From: Ampullaceana balthica
Lineage: Eukaryota > Mollusca > Gastropoda > Lymnaeidae
Length of the DNA: 64,000 bases
Assembly: GCA_944989445.1 (NCBI GenBank)
Contig: CALYLW010000315.1
Span: forward strand, 434,001 to 498,000
Direction of reading: 5' to 3'
Shown: positions 10,501 through 21,249 of the stretch, piece after piece
How the letters are laid out: each line of letters begins with the position of its first letter
Position numbering within the stretch: position 1 is the first letter of the stretch
Program-made: the position numbers and the translations under genes
The notes under the pieces: model-generated
The model's database searches: none
Told to the model about the DNA's origin: nothing
What the model saw: only the letters and a program-made list of their open reading frames with translations

Positions 10501-12457
10501 AATAAAAGGAATGCCTTAAATGAGAGATTATTTACACAACTTTGTTTGGAAAATAAAGAAGACTATAATCGTTAACTTATTAGCACAAAAGTACGTTGAT
10601 TATCAACAAGTACGTTTTTAAATTGATTTTATGCTCTCTTTGATTCAGTGTTGGAATTCCTGGAAAACAAAGACAATCATTTATATCTAGAATGGCCAGG
10701 GGCGTTTGACCAAAAACCAACCGAACAATTATATCAAACTGAAAACGTTTATAATTCTATCAAATAGATTCCACCCCCCCCCCTTTTTTTTATAAAGAAA
10801 ACGGATATTCCGTGTAGTTTTGACTTAAAATATCTACACATAATCCTATTCAGATCATTTTTAGACACTTGTCATGCTTGTAAAACTCACCATTAGCATT
10901 TTTTTTGTTTGGGGGTGGGGGGGGGGCTAACAACGAATCCCAAATCCCCGAGTCATGTGAGCAGTACCTAAAGTCTGGGGGTTGGGGGTGGGTAACGCAC
11001 ACATAAACTTGTATATTTTGGGGTAACGGGCAAAAAAAGTTCGCCGACGGAGCTGCGGTTACATCACAAATGCTTTGATGTCAACATCAAACGACACAGT
11101 GTAACAATTTCATACGTTATCTTGTGAGTTCTCAAACTTAAGGATTATAATTAGATTTAATTTTCGTCTCTTGATAGCTTACGCCAACCAGCGTCTGGTG
11201 GCCTGCCGACCGGCACATCGAGAAGCCGTGATTTAAAATAAATAAAAAAATTTAAAAAAAAATTCATTAAATAAATTGTAAGCCACCAAATATTTCAGTG
11301 GAAGTTTTATTTAAATTTACCCTTTTCATGTGACGTCACATTACTTCAACCCCCCTCCCTCCCCCTCGTCACGCATCGTCACAAAAGTGTGACCCCCCCC
11401 TAGGAGCGTGACGTCATTTATGGACGGCCCCTAAGTATATAATTAGCATGCCATTGTGGCTCTGGGTTTAACTAAGTATATAATTAGCATGACATTGTGG
11501 CTCTGGGTTTAACTAAGTATATAATTAACATAACATTGTGGCTCTGGGTTTAACTAAGTATATAATTAGCATGATATTGTGGCTCTGGGTTTAACTAAGT
11601 ATATAATTAACATAACATTGTGGCTCTGGGTTTAAACTAAGTATATAATTAGCATGATATTGTGGCTCTGGGTTTAACTAAGTATTTAATTAGCGTGACA
11701 TTGTGGCTCTGGGTTTAAGAACAATATAATAATGGATTATAAAAACGCTAGCTTCGATCATTCAAATATAGGGGAGTCAAGTTATGTAAATATAATGGAC
11801 ACAGTTAAAAATAAGTAGCCAAAAGAAAGGAGAGACATTGCTATTCGTGACTGGTGTTCGCAAAATACAAATGAAGACCTCAAGGGAAGAAACGGCTATG
11901 TGACATTTTTGTACTTTTAAGATATTCAAGTTTAAAGTTCAAAAATAATGATTCATTATGGCATCACCACTCTAAGGTGCTGTCACCCGGTACGCTCCGC
12001 ACAACCTTGCTACGCCACTGCAATAAAAGTTTCATCATACTAGTTTAACTATTTATTATATTTTCATTTACAACTTACTTACATGTTTTATGCATGTTAT
12101 TTCACAAATTTAAAATATTACAAACAGATCACCATGAAGCAACTTGTTGTTGTTTTTTTGTGGAGTTGTTTGATTCTTTTTGTCACTGTCTTGTTCAGAA
12201 TCCAGCAAATGTTCTTAATTCTTATCATCAAAAACATTCATTATTTTTTTTTACATTAATAAATTTCGTATCCCCCCCCCCTTTTTTTTCTATTATTTCA
12301 AGCACATGGGACATCACTGTCAAGCCAAAACTTTATCAGTCAAAACAGCGGCAAATACCACGTCAAGACAAATACGTCACGAAGAACGGCACCAAATATA
12401 AAATCAGTGCATAGACTGTCTACGGCGAAAGTGAAGAGGAAAAACACCGTTCACTAA
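4562..12457 (+). CDS. Class A (rhodopsin-type) GPCR, diverged, peptide-receptor-like; 8 coding exons
   Basis: Coding exons, with phases that agree: 4562-4697, 5182-5359, 5835 to 5928 or 5966, 6550 (or 6557) to 6669, 7895-8046, 8506-8667, 8846-9028 and 12303-12457 (stop TAA), giving about 395-410 residues. All introns are GT..AG. Seven membrane segments are visible: TM1 across exons 1-2 (ITGIPGNLITIIVL, with the GN motif), TM2 (exon 2), TM3 (exon 3), TM4 (exon 4), TM5 (exon 5, FYVLVPVALILLFNLML), TM6 (exon 6) and TM7 (exon 7, NNSTNFLIFCIFGRKFRRQL). Cys in exons 2 and 5 (KCGM) could form the usual TM3-ECL2 bridge. The DRY position reads T-G-F-K and NPxxY reads N-F-L-I-F, so the receptor is diverged, as in many invertebrate peptide or chemosensory GPCRs. 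The tail in exon 8 is basic and Ser/Thr-rich. Ligand unknown. The exon 3/4 junction is uncertain because the exon 3 donor lies in a tandem repeat. An AATAAA lies at about 12501. Confidence 0.85.
5122..5204. repeat. Triplicated splice acceptor of GPCR exon 2
   Basis: Three copies, 28-29 bp apart, of AGGTAACCT(C/G)ATC(A/G)CCATCATT start at about 5123, 5152 and 5180. The last is the real 3' splice site and the first codons of exon 2 (NLITII). The two upstream copies could act as decoy acceptors. Confidence 0.85.
5908..6155. repeat. 38-bp minisatellite copying the 3' end and donor of GPCR exon 3
   Basis: About six copies of a unit near 38 bp (TCTCTTAATGAAAGGGTCAG plus GGACTTTTACATGG). The first copy is the end of exon 3 and its donor; each copy carries the same GTCAGT donor-like site. 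Copy 1 reads AAATGG where later copies read AAAGG, a one-base difference that changes the splice phase. Confidence 0.9.
6583..6850. repeat. Three tandem partial copies of GPCR exon 4 (TM4)
   Basis: The TM4-coding stretch (FLCFMCGLYIALILYNG) is present at 6592-6675 and again at about 6683-6760 and 6763-6850. Copy 2 lacks the LFESI segment. Copy 3 has lost one C in the TTTTCCTG run, which shifts its frame. Copy 1 alone is joined cleanly to exons 3 and 5. Confidence 0.9.
6851..7894. other. GPCR intron 4, no further gene
   Basis: An open stretch at 6850-6960 is not needed by the splice phases, because exon 4 joins exon 5 directly (N-G-R-F-I-K-C). At 7679-7760 a GGGCCGCATGCGTCCCGC unit is repeated, resembling the end of a hAT-like MITE, but the matching terminus was not found. 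Confidence 0.45.
8084..8232. repeat. 17-bp minisatellite beginning 37 bp after the GPCR exon 5 donor
   Basis: About nine copies of AATATTGGTTTACATTT, almost perfect, immediately inside the intron. Confidence 0.95.
9245..11431. mobile_element. Harbinger-like DNA transposon (ISL2EU-like ends), with nested insertions
   Basis: The left end reads GGGGCCGCCCATAAATGACG and the right end is its inverse, ending CGTCATTTATGGACGGCCCC. Both are flanked by TAA (9242-9244 and 11432-11434), the 3-bp duplication expected for the PIF/Harbinger group. The 419-bp relative at 43741 suggests a short element, so most of the 2.2 kb here is inserted DNA. That DNA starts near 9487 with CAGTGGTTCCCAAAGTGG, typical of a hAT-like end, and includes the 191-bp element at 10040. 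A 63-residue open frame at 9690-9881 is not recognised. The element lies in the last intron of the GPCR gene. Confidence 0.75.
10032..10238. mobile_element. 191-bp MITE-like element with 8-bp direct repeats GAGTGAGC
   Basis: GAGTGAGC occurs at 10032-10039 and 10231-10238. The segment between them starts TCTGGACCGG and ends AAATCCAGCTCT. Eight-base duplications suit hAT elements, but the terminal inverted match is weak, so the class is uncertain. Confidence 0.5.
11434..11720. repeat. 41-bp minisatellite, about 7 copies
   Basis: The unit is close to TAAGTATATAATTAGCATGA plus CATTGTGGCTCTGGGTTTAAC. It begins exactly at the right flank of the Harbinger-like element, so the element's TAA duplication is the first base group of the array. 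Confidence 0.9.
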
Positions 12458-12500
12458 TATTTTTTAAGTAACTGAGTTAGCTACTAACGCACTCCAGGCG

Positions 12501-12506
12501 AATAAA
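12501..12506 (+). terminator. Candidate poly(A) signal of the GPCR gene
   Basis: AATAAA lies 44 bases after the stop codon of the last exon, followed by a second near match (AATAAAATT). Confidence 0.5.
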
Positions 12507-13690
12507 GAAATAATAAAATTGCAGACAATGGAAGCAAAGATTTAGCAATAATAAGATCGAACTGATTCTATTGATTCACTTTCACTGGCTGTGAGTGATT
12601 ATGTGAGATTAATCTATGAGAAAAAAAGTCCGACAAGTGTGGCAGAGAGTAGGTGGAACAATGTGATGAGACCTTTCTAGCCTCTCTTTTTCTCGAGTTT
12701 AGAAAAAAATGATATGGCGTGTGCGCGTCAGACTCAACAATTTGTCAATGTAAAAAATGTCAACGGAAAGTAACTTTAATATCAATTTTTAATCACCGTT
12801 AATATAATAATAGACATCATATCAAGTAGTCTAATTTTCAAATTCAACGGTTGACATTTTCTAATATTTAGCAACCAATCAAAAGAGATTGTATGCAAGC
12901 CAATGGAAACTAGACCAGCAATTACTGCATACAAGCCAAGAGAAACTAGACCAGGAATTACTGCATACAAGCCCAGGGAAACTATCTGGATCTCCTGTGT
13001 TCTTCATTTTCATGACATGACAGTTATAAGTATCACTTTGTGTGATTTTACGGCTAGTTTCAATTGTGAAACATTCCCATACGGCCAATGATTTAATACA
13101 TAAACTTCAATTTAAAAAAAACAAACAAATTCTTCTAGTGGACTTGTGTTAACATGGACGTTATGTTAGTATTTAAAACTGTCCTCCGTTTTTATGGGGG
13201 AATAGACTGTCGCAATGCAAACGAACTGTTATTATTTTGAAAAATTGTGTGTTTTTGTGGAATTGATTTGAAGAAATGGATTTCTTATCTTGTATACAAA
13301 TTAAAATATACTTTAAAAGTGTGAAAAATTTGCTTTGTCTAAAAAATTATTTATTTTACTCATAACTCCTGTTGATTTGCATACCACATTATTGATAATT
13401 TTGATTTTTGTCTCACCACGTTATAATATTGTTATAAAACATAGATGCGATTCCCCTCGGTCACGGTGAGGTATTGCCATACTAAGTCCTAAAGTAGGCC
13501 TAAAAATCGTATTCTGATAAATTGTCTGATAAAGATCCGTGTTTGATATCACCAAGGCTTCTTTTCACGATATAATTAGTGGCACTAAACATATGGGAGC
13601 TTATTTTATTTACTTTATCTTATTTAATTATTCAAAACTAGGCTAATAAGACTTAAAAGGAATTGATATAACAAGCGACGATAACTTGCT
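12507..13690. other. Intergenic DNA with a short 36-bp tandem repeat
   Basis: At about 12885-12990 a unit near CATACAAGCCAAGAGAAACT is present in three degenerate copies. No gene is supported in the rest. Confidence 0.5.
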
Positions 13691-14135
13691 GTGAAAAGAG
13701 ACCACGGAAGGCTTATGGCATTGGGCACGACTCTTGGGAGGCAGCAGCTGGCGACTGAGCCTCCTGAAGGCTTATGGCATTGGGCACGACTCTTGGATGA
13801 GCATTGTCCTAGACACACCAAGTTGCCACAGTTCATAGCTAGTATGATGAGCATGGTCCTAGACACACCAAGCTGCCACAATTCATAGCTAGTATGATGA
13901 GAATGGTCCCAGACACACCAAGCTGCCACAGTTTATAGCTAGTATGATGAGAGTGGTCCCAGTTACACCAAACTGCCACAGTTCATAGGTAGTAGAATGA
14001 GCATGGTCCTAGACACACCAAGTTGCCACAGTTCATAGTTAGTAGGATGAGCATGGTCCTAGACCCACCAAGCTGCCACAGTTCACAGCTAGTATGATGA
14101 GAATGGTCCTAGACACACCAAGCTGCCACATTATA
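13690..14135. repeat. Minisatellite with units near 50-60 bp, about 7 copies
   Basis: A 64-bp motif around GGCTTATGGCATTGGGCACG occurs twice. It is followed by repeated units containing CACACCAAG(C/T)TGCCACA and CATAGCTAGTATGATGAG to about 14130. Confidence 0.9.
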
Positions 14136-14139
14136 ACAT

Positions 14140-14539
14140 AAAAAAACAAAGGGGGCGCCATGGGAACCCTACAACCCCTATTATAAAATAATTTGTGTAC
14201 ATTTCAGAAAGTTTAATAAATACACATCATATTAAAAAATAACGTAATACAGAACTTTCATTTATTTTATTTATTTTTTATTTGATTCATATATTATCAT
14301 ATAGAACAATTTTATGCGGAACATTAAAAAAACCGTTATTTTTGGTGCAGTAATTTGGTGCGCTGCTTTCTAAAATTAGTAGCATTACATTACCACGGGA
14401 ATTATGTATATTGTTTTGTGCTTATATTTTAATTTTTTTAAATGGAACGATGTAACCCATTTTGACAAATGTGTCTTTCAGGAAGTCTTCAACCTTCACT
14501 AAATCTTTAGCGGCGTATGCTACGCCGCGGGTCAGCTAG
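14140..14539 (+). mobile_element. Helitron-like copy, 3' end at 14539
   Basis: The 3' end has the features known for Helitrons: a perfect hairpin GCGGCGTATGCTACGCCGC, then GGGTCAG, then CTAG, followed by T. The body (TTTGTGTACATTTCAGAAA and CAGGAAGTCTTCA) recurs in the next copy. No Rep/helicase coding was seen, so it is non-autonomous. The left boundary is uncertain. Confidence 0.65.
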
Positions 14540-15071
14540 TCTATATATATAATTCTCTTCGTGGTCGGACCCTGCGAGACACAAAGCTGCAAGTATGTTC
14601 AAAAGATACTAATTTTAGAAAGCAGCGCACCAAATTACTGCGCCAATGCATCAAAAGGTGTGCAAATTAAATATGCGCTGTAAAAAAAATTATATGACGT
14701 CATTGTTTTCGCTGATATTTTAATTTTGTAAAAAGGGAACAAGGTAAAAATTTATAAAATACTTTGTGTACATTTCAGAAAATTTAATATTTCGTATTGA
14801 TCAAACAAGGACAAGTTAGTTGGGATTTCGAAAAAGGTGAGCGCCGTAGGCGCCCTAAAAAAAGTGCATTTTTAAAAAATAAATAGATTTCAGCTGAACA
14901 CTTCCGTCATTTTTTACGGGTGATACGCCACGGGTCACTCCAGAGTTCCTTCTTTTCATTCACTCACAGTCGTTTGCCCAAACCCACCCCATTTTGACAA
15001 CCGTGTCTTTCAGGAAGTCTTCACCCGTCACTAAATCATTAGCGGCGTATGCTACGCCGCGGGTCAGCTAT
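14540..15071 (+). mobile_element. Second Helitron-like copy, head-to-tail with the previous one
   Basis: It starts TCTATATATATAATTCTC directly after the CTAG of the previous copy, and ends with the same hairpin followed by GGGTCAGCTA at 15070. It contains GGTGAGCGCCGTAGGCGCCC, also found in the minus-strand copy at 32 kb. Confidence 0.65.
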
Positions 15072-15290
15072 TCCTATATAATAAAAGGCAAGTTTCTGTC
15101 ATTTCTGTCCCGTCATCTATAGCGATTGGTCCCTCAAACACATATGACTCCTACAGCCAATCACTAGCGGAGAAAATAAAAAGCTAACTTCAATTGATGA
15201 AGTGTATCAAGATTATGTCTATTGTAATTGCCACTAGTATCTCATAAACACATTTCATTGACTTTGCAGTGACCCGTGGCGTATTACCCG
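15072..15290 (+). mobile_element. 5' end of a third Helitron-like element
   Basis: TCCTATATAATAAAAGGCAA and the following GATTGGTCCCTCAAACAC match the copy beginning at 46403. No 3' end of its own was found; R1-type repeat sequence follows. Confidence 0.5.
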
Positions 15291-15299
15291 TAAAAAATG

Positions 15300-15790
15300 A
15301 CGGAAGTGTTCAGCGGAAAAAGAAAAGTCGAAAATGACTCACTTCCAGTGATCCGCTCGAGCTGAAATTTGGCACACGGACCCGACTCACCTAACAATGC
15401 ATCGTATCAAAATTTCAGATCGATCGATCGTACCGTAATTAAATTAATGCATTTTTAGTTTATCCTTATATGAGGTATGTAATTCAAATTCACTGTTTGT
15501 TATTGTTTTTTTTCCAGGTGAAAGTTTGAGTAGACGCGTTGAGGCGGCCCATCCAAGCACCGCGGCGCTTTTGTTTACATTTTACGTGTCACGCTGAGTT
15601 CGGTCAAGCTAATCGGTGACCAGACTTTTCCCCTCTCACCCCTCCCCCCCCCTCCAGGGTTATGAAGCAAACTTGAGTTAAGACAGATTCAGTCTGTAAA
15701 TGTTTGAAAATAATCAATACTGTTAGTTATGTCTCATATATAAGGGATTTATAGTCAAAAACTTTGTTTTTACGGGTTTGTTTTATTACC
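15300..15790 (-). repeat. R1 dispersed repeat, reverse copy
   Basis: It shares a long ordered series of blocks with 22.6-23.7 kb: AATTTGGCACACGGACCC, TCAGATCGATCGATCGTACC, TTTACATTTTACGTGTCACG and ATATATAAGGGATTTATAG, here in the opposite orientation. No ORF is seen. A partial second copy of the ATCGATCG block lies at about 15920-15990. The transposon class is unknown. Confidence 0.7.
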
Positions 15791-15999
15791 ACGTTTTTAT
15801 TAACTAGCTTTCGTTGGTGTGGTATTGTTTGTACAAGATTTTTTCAAACCTGCCAACGTAAAATTGAACCACTTCTGATAGTCCCAGAGATCTGAAAATT
15901 TTACCACTGATAGATCTTGGATGACGATGCATTGTATCAAAATTTTAGATCGATCGAATGTACCGTTATTAAATTATTGAACTTTTTAGTTTATCTATA

Positions 16000-16890
16000 G
16001 TCTATATCGTACCGTCGGCTTTTGTTGACATACGTGAGTTCCCCCCGTGACCAGATCACAATGTTTTTAAAACTTTGGGCGGGCGCTTGTGAGGTGTTTG
16101 GTAAAATAAATACAGGTAAAAAAATATTGTTAAAAACCAAGTTTTTATTAGTGGTCTAAAAAGAATAAAATAAATAAAGGTAAAAAAATAATTTTTAAAA
16201 ACCACGTTTTTACAAGCGGACTAAAAAGAAGAAAATAATTTAAAACTTGTAAGTTCATGTACTTTGATTTAATATGACTAAAAATGTGGGGCGGGTGTTT
16301 GGTATAAAAATTAAAGATTTCTAATTTAGAAGGCAAAAGAGAGATCTATAAGTGAGAGTATGAGTGAGCTGCATATGTTAAACCTCATAAGCGCCCGCCC
16401 CACGTTTTTAGTCATATTAAATTAAAGTACTTGAATTTACAAGTTTTAAATTATTTTCTACTTTTTATTTGGGGGTCATTGAATGTATCTTTTAAAATCA
16501 TTTTTTTTAACCTTTATTTATTAGTCCGCTTATAAAAACTTGGTTTTTAAAAATCTTTTTTTTACTTCTATATATTGAAACGTTTAACTAACCTTCAGAA
16601 AACGAACTGTGTTAACATCCTTAGATTATATTTTATTTTATGCATACAAATTAAACATTGACTATTAATCATCACGGTTAACGTCTTTGCTTAGAAAAAA
16701 CATTTAAAAATGGAATTTTAAAATGTATTTTTAAAAAATCCCTCAAATGACTGACGGGCATCCCGTAAGAAAGAGGTCGGCGAACAGGGGTAAATTACCT
16801 CATCTGGGGTCAAAGGGGAATTCTTGGGGTAATGCAGACTCATCTGGGACATATAACAGCCACTACAATCCACTAGATATATTAAAATAC
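16000..16890. other. AT-rich DNA with inverted similarity
   Basis: Segments at about 16070-16310 and 16380-16560 are partly inverted copies of one another: GCGGGCGCTT near the first and AAGCGCCCGC near the second, with AAATTACAAGTTTT-like flanks. This may be a decayed foldback element. No gene is supported. Confidence 0.4.
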
Positions 16891-16902
16891 GTCATGTGTA
16901 CG

Positions 16903-17077
16903 CAGAGCCGTCTTGACACCATTTTGGGCCCCCGGGCAAAGAAAGAGTGCGCCCCCCCCCAGCAGGAAGAAAAATTAATATACATAATATATATAAATAA
17001 ACATATTCCCATGGGGCCCCTATGCCCGTGTGCCCACGGGCAAATGCCCGACGGGCCTATGCGTTAAGACGGCCCTG
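16903..17077. mobile_element. 175-bp hAT-type MITE
   Basis: The left end CAGAGCCGTCTTGAC and right end GTTAAGACGGCCCTG are imperfect inverted repeats. They are flanked by a perfect 8-bp duplication TGTGTACG (16895-16902 and 17078-17085). Eight-base target duplications and CAG..CTG ends are the known signature of hAT elements. No coding potential. Confidence 0.85.
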
Positions 17078-17261
17078 TGTGTACGTGTACGTTTGGAACA
17101 TATGTCCATTATTGAACCGGTTCCTTCCAGAATCTATGTAGATTTCTTACCTACTTACTATACCAAGACACCTAAATCCACCCTACTTTCATATATATAT
17201 ATTGACACGAGTGAGAATAATTTTAATACACATGACTTGACTGTATCAAATATCCTTTCTG

Positions 17262-19790
17262 TGACTCTGGCATCCACTCACTATCTCCATCAACTATGTG
17301 ACTCTAACATCCACTCACTATCTACATCAACTATGTGACTCTTGCATCCACTCACTATCTACATCAACTATGTGGCTCTTGCATCCACTCACTATCTCCA
17401 TCAACTATGTGACTATTGCATCCACTCACTATCTCCATTAACTATGTGACTGTTGCATCCACTCACCATCTCCATTAACTATGGGACTCTTGCATCCACT
17501 CACCATCTCCATCAACTATGTGACTCTTGCATCCACTCACCATCTCCATCAACTATGTGACTCTTAAATCCACTCACCATCTCCATCAACTATGTGACTC
17601 TTGCATCCACTCACTATCTCCATCAACTATGTGACTCCTACATCCACTCACCATCTCCATCAACTATGTGACTCTTGCATCCACTCACAATCTCCATCAA
17701 CTATGTGACTCTTGCATCCACTCACTATCTACATCAACTATGCGACTCTTGCATCCACTCACCATCTCCATCAACTATGTGACTCTTGCATCCACTCACC
17801 ATCTCCATCAACTATGTGACTCTTGCATCCACTCACAATCTCCATCAACTATGTGACTCTTGCATCCACTCACCATCTCCATCAACTATGTGACTCTTGC
17901 ATCCACTCACTATCTCCATCAACTATGTGACTCTTGCATCCACTCACTATCTCCATCAACTATGTGACTCTTGCATCCACTCACTATCTCCATCAAACTA
18001 TGTGACTCTTGCATCCACTCACTATCTCCATCAAACTATGTGACTCTTGCATCCACTCACTATCTCCATCAACTATGTGACTCTTGCATCCACTCACTAT
18101 CTCCATCAACTATGTGACTCTTGCATCCACTCACTATCTCCATCAACTATGTGACTCTTGCATCCACTCACTATCTCCATCAACTATGTGACTCTTGCAT
18201 CCACTCACTATCTCCATCAACTATGTGACTCTTGCATCCACTCACTATCTCCATCAACTATGTGACTCTTGCATCCACTCACTATCTCCATCAACTATGT
18301 GACTCTTGCATCCACTCACTATCTCCATCAACTATGTGACTCTTGCATCCACTCACTATCTCCATCAACTATGTGACTCTTGCATCCACTCACTATCTCC
18401 ATCAACTATGTGACTCTTGCATCCACTCACTATCTCCATTAACTATGTGACTCTTGCATCCACTCACTATCTCCATCAACTATGTGACTCTTGCATCCAC
18501 TCACTATCTCCATCAACTATGTGACTCCTTGCATCCACTCACTATCTCCATCAACTATGTGACTCCTACATCCACTCACTATCTACATCAACTATGTGAC
18601 TCCTACATCCACTCACTATCTCCATCAACTATGTGACTCTTGCATCCACTCACTATCTACATCAACTATGTGACTCCTACATCCACTCACTATCTACATC
18701 AACTATGTGACTCCTACATTCACTCACTATCTCCATCAACTATGTGACTCTTGCATCCACTCACTATCTCCATCAATTATGTGACTCTTGCATCCACTCA
18801 CTATCTACATCAACTATGTGACTCTTGCATCCACTCATTATCTACATCAACTATGTGACTCTTACATCCACTCACTATCTCCATTAACTATGTGACTGTT
18901 GCATCCACTCACCATCTCCATTAACTATGGGACTCTTGCATCCACTCACTATCTCCATTGACTATGTGACTCTTGCATTCACTCACCATCTCCATCAACT
19001 ATGTGACTCTTGCATCCACTCACCATCTCCATTAACTATGGGACTCTTGTATCCACTCACTATCTCAATTAACTATGTGACTCTTGCATCCACTCATCAT
19101 CTCCATCAACTATGTTACTCTTGCATCCACTCACCATCTCCAGCAACTATGTGACTCTTGCATCCACTCAACATCTCCATGAACTATCTTACTCTTGCAT
19201 CCACTCACCATCTCCATCAACTATGTGACTCTTGCATCCACTCACCATCTCCATCAACTATGTGACTCTTGCATCCACTCACTATCTACATCAACTATGT
19301 GACTCTTGCATCCACTCACTATCTCCATCAACTATGTGACTCTTGCATCCACTCACTATCTACATCAACTATGTGACTCATGCATCCACTCACTATCTAC
19401 ATCAACTATGTGACTCTTGCATCCACTCACTATCTCCATCAACTATGTGACTCTTGCATCCACTCACTATCTACATCAACTATGTGACTCTTGCATCCAC
19501 TCACTATCTCCATCAACTATGTGACTCTTGCATCCACTCACTATCTACATCAACTATGTGACTCTTGCATCCACTCACTATCTCCATTAACTATGTAACT
19601 GTTGCATCCACTCACTATCTCCAACAACTATGTGACTCCTGCATCCACTCACTATCTCCATCAACTATGTGACTCTTGCATCAACTCACTATCTACATCA
19701 ACTATGTGACTCTTGCGTCCACTCACTATCTCCATCAATTATGTGACTCCTGCATCCACTCACTATCTCCATCAAATATGTGAGAATCAG
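17262..19790. repeat. 37-bp minisatellite, about 68 copies over 2.5 kb
   Basis: The unit is close to GACTCTTGCATCCACTCACT plus ATCTCCATCAACTATGT. Variants at a few positions (CTCC/CTAC, TTGC/CTAC, ACTAT/ACCAT) recur in blocks, which suggests higher-order duplication. The unit length is not a multiple of three and no spacer-like unique sequence is present. Open frames within it are by-products of the period. Confidence 0.97.
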
Positions 19791-20220
19791 ATGTATCAGT
19801 TTTACAGACGCAAGCAAATAATCTGTCAGCGGAAAACTCCGATTATGTAGAATATCTTATAAGCTTTGGCAGAAACTCAGATGCCATATTAAAAGAAAAA
19901 GATTCATCGGAGACTGATTAATTTATTATGAATTTATTCTAACTTATCACTTTCGGTTTTTCATGACAATGTTGTCAACAACAAAACAAAAACAAACAAC
20001 AAAAAGAACAAGTTGACTTGACCAAAGTTACGAGTGGTCTCATCTCCTCGGCTACCAGACAGACTACGAACATTTTAATATGATCTCAGCACGTCTCTGC
20101 CAAATTTCGATCATCCCCCATCCTCCTCTCACTGATATCAGGTCTCTAGTGCATCTTTCTCTATAATTTGATATATCAAGTTGATGTAATTATCAAACAA
20201 TATTAACATATCCTTTCCAG
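19791..20220. other. Intronic or intergenic DNA before the 20.2 kb exon
   Basis: No further gene feature seen. It ends in a pyrimidine-containing tract and TTTCCAG, which is used as acceptor in the next entry. Confidence 0.4.
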
Positions 20221-20488
20221 AAAGGATATAATTTTACTTTTTTTTTGGTCATTGATTATGACGCCAAAACTCAGCTGGATCGAGCGCCGGAAGTTGGGTG
20301 ATACTCATGTTGTAGTTGTGGATACGCAACCGGAAGCTCTTGATATCGGGACCAACAACTACGAGAAAGCTATTATCGGCTACGATACTCCATCCGTTAA
20401 CGGTGTTTCCAATGGATATGGATACGATAATTATGGGTACAAAGGGGGCGTGGGCGACAAATTGGCCACATCCAACACAAAGTTGTGA
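20221..20488 (+). CDS. Putative terminal exon of an unrecognised protein
   Basis: An acceptor TTTCCAG ends at 20220 and the frame after it is open to a TGA at 20486-20488. The exon would start in phase 2 and encode KDIILLFFWSLIM, then TPKLSWIERRKLGD, then a Gly/Tyr/Asn-rich tail with YGYDNYGYKGG, ending TSNTKL. The hydrophobic start followed by a charged, low-complexity tail looks like the end of a membrane protein whose last helix leads into a cytosolic tail. If translation began inside the exon, the first ATG is at 20258 (76 residues). An AATAAA follows at 20653. The upstream exons are not visible; 2.5 kb of minisatellite precedes it. The phase does not fit the GPCR's exon 7. Family not recognised. 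Confidence 0.5.
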
Positions 20489-20652
20489 GCAGTGATTTCA
20501 TATGAGGATCAGAATTATCAATTTTTTTAACATGGGATTCATAAGTATCGGATTTTTAATACATTGTTTTAATGCTTCTAATGTCTGTAAAAACGAAACG
20601 GCTTGTAACAACAATCATAACGGCTTGTAAAAAAAACATTTCAGCATCTGTA

Positions 20653-20658
20653 AATAAA
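20653..20658 (+). terminator. Candidate poly(A) signal after the 20.2 kb exon
   Basis: AATAAA lies about 165 bases after the stop codon, a plausible 3' UTR length. Confidence 0.4.
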
Positions 20659-20689
20659 TATTTTGTACAGTGATTGATAACGTTTGGGG

Positions 20690-21245
20690 TCTCGGTGACT
20701 TAAAGTAAATGGTCACTTGACTAAAGACAATAGGAATGATCTAAAAATATTTGGTCACTTGACTAAAGACAATAGGAATGATCTAAAAAATAGTTTCTAT
20801 TTCATTTTTTTAAATAATATTTTTTAACGACTATAAAGATTTGTTAAAGTATAGTTTGTCATTTGAATCATTTTTAATATATTTTTTAAAAACAAAGCTT
20901 CATACTCTGTTGTAGTTAATTTAACAAAAGTATTTGTATTTTTTAAACAATAATTTAGTTAAGAACATTGTAGCACACACTACATAGTCTACCACAGCTT
21001 TATGACTGAATGGTCATATGTTTTATTTGAAAGACTCAATTTTGTAGCACACAATACATAGACTACCACAGCTTTATGACTGTATGGTAGATTCTATATG
21101 TTTTATTTGAAAGACTCAATTTTGTAGCACACAATACATAGACTACCACAGCTTTATGACTGTATGGTAGATTCTATATGTTTTATTTGAAAGACACAAT
21201 TTTGTGGCACACAATACACAGCCCACCACAGCTTTATGGTATATG
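20690..21245. repeat. Two short tandem arrays
   Basis: A unit containing GGTCACTTGACTAAAGACAA occurs twice at 20710-20790. A unit near 80 bp containing ACTACCACAGCTTTATGACT and TATATGTTTTATTTGAAAGA occurs three to four times at 20960-21245. Confidence 0.85.
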
Positions 21246-21249
21246 TTTT

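Noticed and set aside
17262..19790. CRISPR-like array
   Set aside because: The units follow each other directly, with no unique spacers and no cas genes, in a eukaryotic context; it is a minisatellite.
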